Positions 52,547 through 60,364 of a DNA stretch of 64,000 nucleotides are shown in pieces. The DNA comes from CALFXN01 sp937957815 (lineage in GTDB: Bacteria; Synergistota; Synergistia; Synergistales; Aminobacteriaceae). The number at the start of each line of letters is the position of its first letter. Position 1 is the first letter of the stretch. Under the pieces are notes generated by a model. It worked only from the letters and a program-made list of their open reading frames with translations. It searched no databases and was not told the DNA's origin. The position numbers and the translations under genes are program-made. The stretch covers positions 62,001-126,000 of the forward strand of contig DAIQNX010000003.1 of the NCBI GenBank assembly GCA_036788195.1, written 5' to 3'.

Positions 52547-52950
52547 GGCGCGTTCCGCCCGGGGGAGCCTCCGGGTGCGAGCACGAGTCCTGCCGACGAG
52601 ATCCCCCTCTGCCGCAGGAGATCGAGAACTCCTGCGACGGTACCGTAGGGAACGTTCGCATCGCCCTTGACGAAGACGGCCTTCCCGGGGGGCAGCGCGA
52701 TGTCGGACGAATCCGCGAGGGCCTGGGCCGTGACCGGTACGCCATCGACGAAGATCGTCCCGTTTCTGTCGACTGTAATGACGATTCCCTGCGAAGCGCC
52801 GGCTTCTCCCCGGCCGGAGGGGAGGTCGACGGGGACATGTCTCTGCGTGAACGACGTGGTCAGCACGAAAAAAAGGATAAATGAAAAGAGGATATCCACG
52901 AGCGGGGTGAGATCGACGTCGGGGGAGGCGCGTCGCCTCGACGATCGCAT
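52543..52950 (-). CDS. exbD: biopolymer transport protein ExbD
   Basis: A 135-aa protein with a single membrane segment carrying the essential Asp in DLTPLVDILFSFILFFVLTTSF and a small periplasmic domain (GIVITVDRNGTIFVDGVPV). It forms the proton channel with ExbB. It starts 7 bp after the exbB stop, and its stop overlaps tonB. Confidence 0.95.
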   Translation of the reverse strand: MRSSRRRASPDVDLTPLVDILFSFILFFVLTTSFTQRHVPVDLPSGRGEAGASQGIVITVDRNGTIFVDGVPVTAQALADSSDIALPPGKAVFVKGDANVPYGTVAGVLDLLRQRGISSAGLVLAPGGSPGRNAP

Positions 52951-52957
52951 GATGCCG

Positions 52958-53611
52958 TCATTCCTTTCGCGGAGCGTCCGTGTCCGCGGCGTTTCGCGGC
53001 GTCGTCCGGCGCAGGAAGGCGATGTTCTCCCAGATGATGTAGTCCGCGCCCCGGTTCAGCGTCTCTTCCTCGTTGTCGATACGCGAAGAGAGGAACGAAT
53101 GGCACAGGATCGCCGGGATGGCCACGGTCAGCCCCGCGACGGTCGTGAAGAGCGCCTTCCAGAGCCCTCCCGAAATCGATGCCATCGGTGCGTCCGTGGC
53201 GGACGGAAGTTCGCGAAAGATGTCCACGAGTCCGACGACGGTTCCGAGAAGACCCAGAAGCGGCGCGACGCGCGCGATCGTGGAAAGCAGCGAAAGTCCG
53301 CGTTCCCAGCGATAGACTTCGCGGCGGACCTGCTGTTCCATGAGAATCCGCATCGCTTCCGTTTCGATGCCGAAATGACCGACTCCTGCCCGGAAGAGAC
53401 GGTGGAGCGACGACTCGCCCGACCTGGCGACGCTGGACGCGCGATCCCTGTCGAGGGAATAGAGCGCCTCTCCAAGGGCCTTTTCGAGGGATTCCGGATC
53501 CGTCGACGCCCGGCGGAAGAACAGGAGACGTTCGAGAATCACCGCGAGCCCGACGACCGACAGCGCAGCGATGACCCACATGATCGGCCCGCCCGTCCTC
53601 ATCACGCTCAT
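52958..53611 (-). CDS. exbB: biopolymer transport protein ExbB (MotA/TolQ family)
   Basis: A 217-aa protein with three hydrophobic segments and the family core SLLSTIARVAPLLGLLGTVVGLVDIFREL and GLWKALFTTVAGLTVAIPAILCHSFL. It is the proton-channel scaffold that powers TonB. It begins in an ATGA overlap with the GntR gene, so the regulator and the motor are expressed together. Confidence 0.95.
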   Translation of the reverse strand: MSVMRTGGPIMWVIAALSVVGLAVILERLLFFRRASTDPESLEKALGEALYSLDRDRASSVARSGESSLHRLFRAGVGHFGIETEAMRILMEQQVRREVYRWERGLSLLSTIARVAPLLGLLGTVVGLVDIFRELPSATDAPMASISGGLWKALFTTVAGLTVAIPAILCHSFLSSRIDNEEETLNRGADYIIWENIAFLRRTTPRNAADTDAPRKE

Positions 53612-54345
53612 TGCTCTCTCGGTGCCTCCGCCGTCATGTCGGACGACCGGATTCCTTCGAGCGCGATTCCGTCCTGCAGGGTTCGGTAAACGCGCCAGAC
53701 GTGATCGGTCATGAGTTTCGACGCCTTCCTGATGTCGCGCCCGAGAACCGCGTTATAGATGGCGTCGTGCTCCCGGAGGAAGATCTCCTTGTCGGCGAGC
53801 AGGCCGTAGATGCGTTCGTGCGTCACCATCACGAGATTGAACATCATCTTCATAATGTTGACGAAGATGAAGTTATGGGTGGCTTCGGCCATGAGAAGGT
53901 GAAAGTCGTAGTCGCATTCCGCGCGGTGCGCGAGCGATTCGACGTCCTTGCTCGTCTTCGTGAGGATCCGGCGGATTTTCGTCAGGTCCGACGGGGATGC
54001 ATGCTTTGCGGCTTCGGCGGCGATGGCGGGTTCGAAGATCATGCGCGCCTCGACGAGTTCGAGGATCGACTCGTCCTGAAGCGGGACGCCGCCTGACGAC
54101 GTGCGGTCGATTCTGGACTTGCGCACGAATCGCCCCTTTCCCGGAAGGCACTCGATGAGACCGACGTTTTCGAGAATTCTGTATGCCTGGCGGAGAGTCG
54201 TCCTGCTGATCGAAAAACGGTCGATAAGCTGGCGTTCCGCGGGGAGCGGCGTTCCGGGAGAAAGCTCCCCGGAGGCGATCATGGTCTTGAGGTCTTCCGC
54301 GACTCGTTCGTAGACTTTCAGCGGTGTTCCGCGTGTCGATTCCAT
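53608..54345 (-). CDS. GntR-family (FadR subfamily) regulator heading exbB-exbD-tonB
   Basis: A 245-aa regulator with an N-terminal winged helix (LPAERQLIDRFSISRTTLRQAYRILENVGLIECLPGKGRFVRK) and an FCD-type effector domain holding conserved His/Asp residues (MAEATHNFIF, DHVWRVY). Being the first gene and overlapping exbB is unusual; iron or B12 transport motors are usually under Fur. It may control its own operon in response to a small carboxylate. The start is the ATG at 54345, with AAAGGA about 11 bases upstream. Confidence 0.88.
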   Translation of the reverse strand: MESTRGTPLKVYERVAEDLKTMIASGELSPGTPLPAERQLIDRFSISRTTLRQAYRILENVGLIECLPGKGRFVRKSRIDRTSSGGVPLQDESILELVEARMIFEPAIAAEAAKHASPSDLTKIRRILTKTSKDVESLAHRAECDYDFHLLMAEATHNFIFVNIMKMMFNLVMVTHERIYGLLADKEIFLREHDAIYNAVLGRDIRKASKLMTDHVWRVYRTLQDGIALEGIRSSDMTAEAPREQ

Positions 54346-54389
54346 TCGGCGTTCATTCCTTTCCGGCTTTCTGCGTTTCGGCACAGAGC

Positions 54390-54418
54390 AGCATAGAACA
54401 TCCGGGCTCTTCAGGCAA
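54390..54418 (-). promoter_or_regulatory. promoter of the gntR-exbBD-tonB operon
   Basis: TTGCCT (54413-54418), a 17-bp spacer and TATGCT (54390-54395) on the minus strand, about 45 bp ahead of the regulator's start. I see no Fur-box-like 19-mer around it. Confidence 0.65.
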
Positions 54419-54494
54419 GAAAACCCAATGCGAAAACTTTCGGGCTGTAGTAAAGTGAATGCGTGGAACGAATATCGAAAGGAGGCGGGGAAAG

Positions 54495-56153
54495 ATGTCG
54501 ATCACGATACGTGTTACCGATGGACCATATCTCTGCAGCGAAGTTCCGATGGCCGGGAAATCGGTGCTGGCAGAATGCGAACCGTGCCGGACCGTCGCCC
54601 GCTCCGGAGCCGGGATCGTCGCGTGGCGCGTGAACGGGTATCTTCGTTCCCTCGACTGGGTTCTCGACGAGGATGCGGAGGTGACCTTCGTCGACACGAG
54701 TTCCTTCGAAGGAATGGAGGTCTATCGCCGCTCGCTGAGTTTCCTGCTGGTCATTGCGTGCAGCCGCGCACTCAGCAGGGATGTGATCGTCCGCCACTCC
54801 ATCAGCGAAGGATACTACTGGGAATTTCCGAGGGGGACCATTTCGGAGGAAGACATCCGTGCGATCAAAGCCACCATGGACGAGCTGATCCGTCAGGACC
54901 TTCCGATAACGCGCCGGGTCGTGCCGCTCGACAAGGCGAAGCGCATCTTCGAACGTCAGGGGAGTCCGGAAGGTGCGAGACTCTTCGCGTGGGCGGGCGA
55001 GGATCCCGTCGAACTGTACAAGTGCGGCGACCGGTATGGTTTCTATTACGCCCCGTTAGCGCCTTCCACGGGGTACCTCGGTTCATACGATCTCGCGCCG
55101 TTTTCTCCGGGCATGGTGCTCAGGTTTCCTACCGTCGGGTATCCGGACGGCTTGCCTCCCTTCCAGGCGTCCCGAAAGCTCTCGGAGGTCTTCCTCGATT
55201 ACGCGCGATGGCTCAATGTCCTCGGCGTGGGGACGATGGACAGCCTTCACAGAATGGTCGCCGACGGCAAGGGGAACGAACTCATCCTGATATCGGAGGC
55301 GCTTCATGCCCAGAAGCTTGCGGGCATCGCCGAGGATATCGCGAAACGGGAGAGCGTCAAGGTCGTTGCGATCGCGGGACCGTCGGGGTCGGGCAAGACG
55401 ACGTTTGCGGAGCGTCTGAAGATCCAGCTCCAGGTGTGCGGGAAGAATCCCGTCGTCGTTTCGCTCGACAATTATTTCCTCGACAGGGACCGGACCCCCC
55501 GCGACGCGGACGGCAACTTCGATTTCGAGATCCTCGAGGCGCTGGATCTGCCGCTTCTCGACGAACAGCTCAGAAAGCTCGTCGCGGGCGACGAGGTCTC
55601 GCTTCCGGTGTTCGATTTCCGCGAGGGGTGCAGGAAGACTGGATCGAAACTTCGTCTGGGGGCGCGGGATATCCTGATCATCGAAGGAATCCACGGACTC
55701 AACGACGCGATCACCGCACCGATTCCCGACGAGGCGCGCTATGGCGTCTTTGTGTCGCCGCTCACCGGGATCTGTCTCGACTGGCACAATCGAACGAGCA
55801 CGACCGACAACCGCCTTCTGCGGCGTCTCGTCCGGGATGCGAGAAGCCGGGGGCATTCGGCGGAAACGACGCTCGCGCTCTGGCCGAAGGTCATCAGGGG
55901 TGCGATGGAATACATCTTTCCCTACCAGAAGCGGGCGGACGCGATGTTCAACTCGTCGATTCCCTATGAACTGGCAGTCCTGAAGAGCTATGCCCTGCCG
56001 GTCCTGAATAGGGTTCCGGAAAGATCCCCGGTCTACGGCGAGGCCCGCCGCCTTCTCGGCATGCTCAAGTTTGTGCCGATGATCCCGTCCGAGGCGATCC
56101 CGAACAATTCCATCATCAGGGAGTTCATCGGAGGGAGTTGCTTCGATGTCTGA
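54495..56153 (+). CDS. nucleoside kinase with ThrRS-like N-terminal domains
   Basis: A 552-aa fusion. Residues 1-60 look like a TGS domain. Residues about 70-210 resemble the threonyl-tRNA synthetase editing-type domain, with HSISEGYYWEF (101-111) where the metal HxxxH would be, so it is probably not a working editing site. Residues 290-500 are a uridine kinase/PRK-type NTPase: Walker A GPSGSGKTT (295-303), SLDNYFLDRDRTPRDADGNFDFE, and IIEGIHGLND. Such fusions are known in Thermotoga and clostridia as uridine/cytidine kinases. AAGGAGG precedes the ATG at 54495. The last codons overlap the LacI regulator by 8 bp. Confidence 0.86.
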   Translation: MSITIRVTDGPYLCSEVPMAGKSVLAECEPCRTVARSGAGIVAWRVNGYLRSLDWVLDEDAEVTFVDTSSFEGMEVYRRSLSFLLVIACSRALSRDVIVRHSISEGYYWEFPRGTISEEDIRAIKATMDELIRQDLPITRRVVPLDKAKRIFERQGSPEGARLFAWAGEDPVELYKCGDRYGFYYAPLAPSTGYLGSYDLAPFSPGMVLRFPTVGYPDGLPPFQASRKLSEVFLDYARWLNVLGVGTMDSLHRMVADGKGNELILISEALHAQKLAGIAEDIAKRESVKVVAIAGPSGSGKTTFAERLKIQLQVCGKNPVVVSLDNYFLDRDRTPRDADGNFDFEILEALDLPLLDEQLRKLVAGDEVSLPVFDFREGCRKTGSKLRLGARDILIIEGIHGLNDAITAPIPDEARYGVFVSPLTGICLDWHNRTSTTDNRLLRRLVRDARSRGHSAETTLALWPKVIRGAMEYIFPYQKRADAMFNSSIPYELAVLKSYALPVLNRVPERSPVYGEARRLLGMLKFVPMIPSEAIPNNSIIREFIGGSCFDV

Positions 56154-56973
56154 GACGTCGTCGGCGGGGCATCTGCCGCGAATGGACGATGTCGCGCGGC
56201 TCGCCGGAGTGAACAAGGCCACAGTGAGCCGCGCGCTGAAGGGCGATCACCGGATTTCGGCGGCGACCCGGGAGAAGGTCTGGAAGGCTGCCAAGGTGCT
56301 CGGGTACCATCCCGACGCGGTAGCCCGGGGACTTTCCTCGAAGAGGAGCGATATGGTCGCGATCGTCGTCAGGCGATTGGATTCTCCCTGGATCGGCGGC
56401 GTTCTCTGTGGCGTGCTCCGGGTTCTCGAGCGACAGAGCGTGGACGTCCTTCTCAAGGAGGCTGCGGAGGAAAACCAGGCCGCCAGAATTGTCCGTGAGA
56501 TCTCGTCGCGGCGCGCGGACGGGATTCTCTGGTTCGGTACGGCTCCGGATGCGGCGATTTTCGCCGACGGCGCAATCCGGAGAGTGACAGTCGGAGACTG
56601 TGTCTCCGAGGGGCCCTGTGTTGTCCCGGCGTTCGAGGAAACAGTCGAGATGCTCACGGCCCGATTCGGCGGCGAACCGGCCTATCTGGCGGGGGTCGAA
56701 CCTCTGATGCCCGGCCTGTCGAGGGTGCTTTCCGCAGGGTGCCCGAACTCGAAAGCGATTATTCTCGATGGTGCCCCGGCCGGAACTGGCGGGAACGTCC
56801 CCGTCATCCGCCCCGCGAACTCCCCCGGGGAATGCGATTTCATCCTTCGCTGGCCGGCCTTCGAAGTCGGTACGGCATCCGCCAGGATTCTCATGAACCT
56901 CATCGGAGATCGCGGACCGCTTCCGTCGCAAGTCAGGATACCACTGTTGCTCGAGGAGATAAATAAATTATAG
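56146..56973 (+). CDS. LacI-family regulator with shortened effector domain
   Basis: A 275-aa regulator. Residues about 12-65 form a full LacI helix-turn-helix and hinge (MDDVARLAGVNKATVSRALKG, then YHPDAVARGLSS). The effector part is about 60 residues shorter than the usual 330-340 aa proteins; it starts MVAIVVRRLDSPWIGGVLCGVL and lacks a clear second half of the sugar-binding lobe before ending VRIPLLLEEINKL. It is translated from within the kinase gene, so it may respond to nucleosides, or may be an effector-independent repressor. Confidence 0.82.
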   Translation: MSETSSAGHLPRMDDVARLAGVNKATVSRALKGDHRISAATREKVWKAAKVLGYHPDAVARGLSSKRSDMVAIVVRRLDSPWIGGVLCGVLRVLERQSVDVLLKEAAEENQAARIVREISSRRADGILWFGTAPDAAIFADGAIRRVTVGDCVSEGPCVVPAFEETVEMLTARFGGEPAYLAGVEPLMPGLSRVLSAGCPNSKAIILDGAPAGTGGNVPVIRPANSPGECDFILRWPAFEVGTASARILMNLIGDRGPLPSQVRIPLLLEEINKL

Positions 56974-57003
56974 TTTATTGGTTGTCTTAGTCATAAACAT
57001 AAG

Positions 57004-57032
57004 TTGACGAATTGCCTCCCATGGTGTATCGT
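57004..57032 (+). promoter_or_regulatory. promoter of the 55-aa W-KDENG protein gene
   Basis: TTGACG (57004-57009), a 17-bp spacer and TATCGT (57027-57032), preceded by an AT-rich tract (56960-57003) that could act as an UP element. That tract also holds the AT-only inverted repeat AATAAA/TTTATT across the lacI stop. Confidence 0.6.
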
Positions 57033-57090
57033 ACTCGCATGTTCGGTCGGAACGACCATGACGTCGACATCCGAAGGGGAGGCGAACGGA

Positions 57091-57258
57091 ATGTGGCAGA
57101 AGGACGAAAATGGCGAATGGTTCGTGGAAGGAATCGTGGCCATTCCCGAGGGAAGCGCCCGAACTTCGTCATGGAATAAAGACGAGAACGGAACGTGGTA
57201 TCAGTCTTTGCAGGTGGCTTTTCTGAAAACCGACGTAAGGCTCGGACTCGCCGGGTAG
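57091..57258 (+). CDS. 55-aa protein with duplicated W-x-K-D-E-N-G-x-W motif
   Basis: I do not recognise this family. The sequence repeats a short unit: WQKDENGEWF at residues 2-11 and WNKDENGTWY at residues about 28-37, separated by a beta-like VEGIVAIPEG stretch. This suggests a small two-unit beta structure with aromatic surface patches, somewhat like tiny carbohydrate- or peptide-binding repeats. GGGGAGG lies 8 bases before the ATG, and a promoter is placed upstream, so it appears expressed. No signal peptide is seen when starting at this ATG; an earlier in-frame codon would add an unlikely leader. Confidence 0.65.
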   Translation: MWQKDENGEWFVEGIVAIPEGSARTSSWNKDENGTWYQSLQVAFLKTDVRLGLAG

Positions 57259-57325
57259 ACGGTATTTTTCGGCGGCACTCGCCGTTCCCTTCCCTGCAAC
57301 GGAGTGAAGAGGGGCGGAGAAGAGC

Positions 57326-58465
57326 TCAGTCGCTTTCCGCGAGCGAAGCGTAGAGCCTCTGCATCATCTGGTCGAAAGAGAACGGGGTATTTCCGTTGTA
57401 GAAACACAGTCCGCACCGGATGATCGCCTTTGTCGGGCTCGATTCCACATAATTCTGCAATCCTTCCGGAAGTTGAAGCAGTTTCGTGGAGGTGTCCTTC
57501 GCGCCCTGTTGCGGCGTTTCGGGCAGCAAGATGACTATTTGCCTGTCTGGCATGATGAAGGGCAGGTCGCTTGCCCGGGTGTTCGTCTTAATGAATCCGC
57601 AGTATTCCGTCATGAAGCGGTTTTCCCACGTCGCATCCGAGCTCATTCCCGGCAGGGAATGAAATTCCACGCGAATCAGGATCGACGAAAGCCAGCGGCG
57701 ATACCGTGAAGCCCTGCTGATTTCTTCGGGTATTCTCACGTCTCCGTACGCCTTCGTATAAAGCGATGTTGCCTGATCGACGATGTCGAGAACGGCTGCC
57801 GGCGTTTTCCCCGCAACGTCACCCGACTCCCGCTGTTCGAGAAGAGAGAAGTGAAAAACGTTGCCGACCTGCCGGTTTTCCATGCGGAAGACGCGTCCCT
57901 GCAGGGAGACCTCGTTCTCTCCGAGCGGAAGCATATCGGTCACCGGTTTTCCGAGCGTCGCCGCGGAATCTCTTCCCAAAAGCGCCAGCATCCGTTCGTT
58001 GGCTGCGATGACTGAGCCGTCCTCGGACGCCGAGAGAAAGGGAACGGGAATATCCTCGACCGAAATGGCGTCTTCAGTGGATGCTGTATCGTCGTGGGGA
58101 CGCGCGAAGGGCTGTGAAGGGGGTTCCCCGGAATTCCGGACGAGGGACCCGGCAAGAAGCAACAGGCCCGACACGGTCGCGGCGTTTGCGGCCCACGCTA
58201 GGATCGGGTAGGTTCCAAGATGCTGGGATATGATATTCACGAAGATTCCCTGTGCGATGAGCTGGATCGGGAAACGCGGAAACGGCGACTGTCGAAGAGC
58301 CGAGAACGTGTAGAACGCAGTCAGGAACAGGTAAAGCGACCCGAGAAGCAGCAGTGACGCCCCGGAATAGACAAACCGGTCTCCTGTCCCCTGCAGGAAC
58401 AGTGCCAGAAGGGCGAGCGGAATCGAGAGGACCGGGGGGACTGTCAGCCAGGAAAGGGAATTCAC
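57326..58465 (-). CDS. membrane PAS protein with degenerate GGDEF-like domain
   Basis: A 379-aa protein with three to four hydrophobic segments in residues 1-110, then a PAS-like domain (VPFLSASEDGSVIAANERMLALLGRDSAATLGKPVTDMLP, about 135-180) and a C-terminal part shaped like a diguanylate cyclase (ISRASRYRRWLSSILIRVEFHSLPG in place of the usual opening strand). The GGDEF active-site motif itself is absent (IRCGLCFYNG sits near the expected late strand), so it is probably a sensor or effector and not an enzyme. The GTG start overlaps the TGA of a 38-codon gene, making it translationally coupled; it has no ribosome site of its own. Confidence 0.78.
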   Translation of the reverse strand: MNSLSWLTVPPVLSIPLALLALFLQGTGDRFVYSGASLLLLGSLYLFLTAFYTFSALRQSPFPRFPIQLIAQGIFVNIISQHLGTYPILAWAANAATVSGLLLLAGSLVRNSGEPPSQPFARPHDDTASTEDAISVEDIPVPFLSASEDGSVIAANERMLALLGRDSAATLGKPVTDMLPLGENEVSLQGRVFRMENRQVGNVFHFSLLEQRESGDVAGKTPAAVLDIVDQATSLYTKAYGDVRIPEEISRASRYRRWLSSILIRVEFHSLPGMSSDATWENRFMTEYCGFIKTNTRASDLPFIMPDRQIVILLPETPQQGAKDTSTKLLQLPEGLQNYVESSPTKAIIRCGLCFYNGNTPFSFDQMMQRLYASLAESD

Positions 58466-58578
58466 GATCGGAGAGGCCGTCCGCCGTTGGTCCGGGCCGG
58501 GAAAACCGAGGTGTTTTTGTTTCCGGAGGGCGCGATTTCATATCCCTGTTCGAGCAGTGTCTGAAGAATCGCGCACAT
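58462..58578 (-). CDS. 38-aa small protein coupled to the PAS/degenerate-GGDEF gene
   Basis: A 38-codon frame with GGAGAGGA six bases before its ATG (58578) and a stop that overlaps the GTG of the next gene (GTGA). The product begins MCAILQTLLEQGYEIAPSG, with a short hydrophobic/amphipathic helix, and ends in an Arg-rich tail. No family is recognised. The strong ribosome site, absent from the larger gene, means ribosomes likely enter here and pass on. Confidence 0.62.
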   Translation of the reverse strand: MCAILQTLLEQGYEIAPSGNKNTSVFPARTNGGRPLRS

Positions 58579-58630
58579 TCGTGTTCCTCTCCTCTCGTCT
58601 CGATGAAGTATTCATGCGTGGATGAAAACG

Positions 58631-58638
58631 ATTATAAT
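58631..58638. promoter_or_regulatory. overlapping -10 boxes for ychF and the 38-codon gene
   Basis: ATTATAAT contains TATAAT on the plus strand (58633-58638, for ychF) and on the minus strand (58631-58636, for the small gene). Neither has a good -35. The rest of the 106-bp gap between the two starts holds only ribosome sites. Confidence 0.5.
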
Positions 58639-58684
58639 GCATCTGGAAGAGGCTGCACACCTTTCGGAGCAGGAGGAGTACGGC

Positions 58685-59776
58685 ATGTTGAAGTGTGGTA
58701 TCGTTGGGTTGCCTCTGTGCGGGAAGAGCACCGTGTTCAATCTGATCACGCGGGCCGGGGCGGAGGTCAAGCCCTACGCGAGCGGGAAGACCGACCCGAA
58801 CAGGGCTATGGTGGCGGTGCCGGACACCCGTTTCGATCATCTCGTGTCCGTCTTCGAACCGAAAAAGGAGACACCCGCCACTGTGGAGTTCGTCGATCTC
58901 GCAGGGCTGAGCAGGGACGCGAGCAAGGGTGCGGGACTTGGAAACGCGTTTTTGTCGTTCGTTGCGGAGTCGGATGCGCTCGTTCATGTCGTCAGGGCGT
59001 TCGACAATCCCGACGTTCCTCATTCCGAAAACAGCATCGATCCTTCGAGAGACTGGCAGATCGTCGAGATGGAGCTCATCTACAGGGATCTCGGCGTCAT
59101 CGACAGCAGGATATCCCGGTTGAAGGCTAAAAAGAAGCTCCAGGCCGCCGAGGAATCGGAAGTTGCGCTGCTCGAACGACTTCAGGGCGAGCTTATGGAT
59201 GAAAAGCCGTTGCGCGAGGTCACCCTGACCGGGGAGGAACGTCGGTCGCTGAGCGGATTCGCGTTTCTGACGCTCAAACCGGAGCTCGTCGTCCTGAACC
59301 TCGATGAGACGCAGACGCCGGAAACCGTCGTCTGCGGCGAGGCCTTACGGGCCATCGTCGAGGCCCGCGGATTGGGGCTCGTGTATGTCTACGGGCGCAT
59401 GGAGATGGATATCGCGGAATTGTCTCCGGAGGATCAGGAAGAATTCATGACGGGGCTCGGAATCAGGGAACCGGGAAGAGACAGGCTGATCAGGAGCGCG
59501 TACGGGCTTCTCGGCCTCATTTCCTTCTTCACTACGGGGAAGGACGAAGTCCGAGCCTGGACGCTCCACGAGGGAGCAACGTCCGTCGACGCTGCCGGAG
59601 CGATTCATACGGATCTGGCGCGGGGATTCATCCGTGCGCAGGTTGTCCGCTACGACGACTTCGTTGCGCAGAAGGATTCGTTTGCATCGTGCCGGGACGC
59701 AGGAGTCCTTCGTCTCGAGGGAAAGGAATACGTCGTCCGCGACGGCGATATGATCGAGATCCGCTTCAACGTCTAG
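58685..59776 (+). CDS. ychF: redox-regulated ATPase YchF (Obg family)
   Basis: A 363-aa P-loop protein with G1 GLPLCGKST (residues 8-16), switch region and G3 VEFVDLAGLSRDASKGAGLGNAFLS, and a C-terminal TGS domain (SFFTTGKDEVRAWTLHEGATSVDAAGAIHTDLARGF). NLDE replaces NKxD at G4, which explains the ATP preference of YchF. It is linked to ribosome function and stress in many bacteria. GGAGGAG precedes the ATG at 58685; an ATG 21 codons earlier lacks a good site. Confidence 0.94.
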   Translation: MLKCGIVGLPLCGKSTVFNLITRAGAEVKPYASGKTDPNRAMVAVPDTRFDHLVSVFEPKKETPATVEFVDLAGLSRDASKGAGLGNAFLSFVAESDALVHVVRAFDNPDVPHSENSIDPSRDWQIVEMELIYRDLGVIDSRISRLKAKKKLQAAEESEVALLERLQGELMDEKPLREVTLTGEERRSLSGFAFLTLKPELVVLNLDETQTPETVVCGEALRAIVEARGLGLVYVYGRMEMDIAELSPEDQEEFMTGLGIREPGRDRLIRSAYGLLGLISFFTTGKDEVRAWTLHEGATSVDAAGAIHTDLARGFIRAQVVRYDDFVAQKDSFASCRDAGVLRLEGKEYVVRDGDMIEIRFNV

Positions 59777-59782
59777 TGGAGA

Positions 59783-59805
59783 CATGTCCGCGATCGGTGG
59801 ACATG
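59783..59805. repeat. CATGTCC inverted repeat after ychF
   Basis: Perfect arms CATGTCC and GGACATG separated by 9 bp. No T-run follows. A TGC-TATAGA box (59818-59826) sits 12 bp downstream, so it could be an operator or weak hairpin for the next gene. Confidence 0.55.
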
Positions 59806-59866
59806 GAGGGAAGAGTTGCTATAGAATGGCTCGCGTGACACACGCCATACTGAGGAGGTTGCCGGA

Positions 59867-60304
59867 ATGCCGATGCAAATCAGCTTCGACGAATTGATTT
59901 CCATGATGCTCGCCCGTCTCGATGGGCTGGCCATGAGCGACGAAAACATGAAAAGCCGCTTTAACATCGTGACGCGGGTTCTCTATAAAAAGGGCCTCAT
60001 CACCGATGCGGACATCATGGGCTCCATCAAGGAAGAGCACCGGATCCTGAAGGAACTGGGATTGATTCAGGAGGAGCCTTCGGATGACATGGTGAACGCC
60101 GTCGCCGAAAGCATTCTTCTGTGGATCAAGGGTGATGTCCAGGCGTTGAAGAAAAGCATGGAAGACTACGAAAAGAAGCTTCAGGACGCTATGTCGAAGC
60201 AGACGCAGAAGCCGAAAATCGACGTCGCTTCGCCTGCCGTTCTTCAGCAGCTCAATCGCATGGGCGGTCCGCAGCAGGGCGGAGGGAAGAAGATCATTCT
60301 CTAG
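59867..60304 (+). CDS. conserved-looking 145-aa cytoplasmic protein of unknown function
   Basis: I do not recognise the family. It is predicted helical: residues 1-60 are compact (FDELISMMLARLDGLAMSDENMKSRFNIVTRVLYKKGLITDADIM), residues 85-110 form a charged helix (IKGDVQALKKSMEDYEKKLQDAMSKQ), and a Gly/Gln/Lys-rich tail (GGPQQGGGKK) ends the chain. No membrane segment or signal peptide is present. TGAGGAGGTTG precedes the ATG, which is strong. It is followed by a GC-rich hairpin and the nucleotide-sugar gene. Confidence 0.75.
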   Translation: MPMQISFDELISMMLARLDGLAMSDENMKSRFNIVTRVLYKKGLITDADIMGSIKEEHRILKELGLIQEEPSDDMVNAVAESILLWIKGDVQALKKSMEDYEKKLQDAMSKQTQKPKIDVASPAVLQQLNRMGGPQQGGGKKIIL

Positions 60305-60323
60305 GAGTACGTTCCGTTTCGAG

Positions 60324-60346
60324 GGTGCGCGCTTTTTGCGCGCACC
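60324..60346 (+). repeat. GC-rich hairpin between the 145-aa gene and the CapD-like gene
   Basis: GGTGCGCGC-TTTTT-GCGCGCACC, a perfect 9-bp stem with the Ts in the loop. There is no T-run after it, so it is an mRNA hairpin (stabiliser or attenuator) more than a terminator. It ends 18 bases before the next start. Confidence 0.7.
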
Positions 60347-60364
60347 GGCTGGGAGGATGATCCC

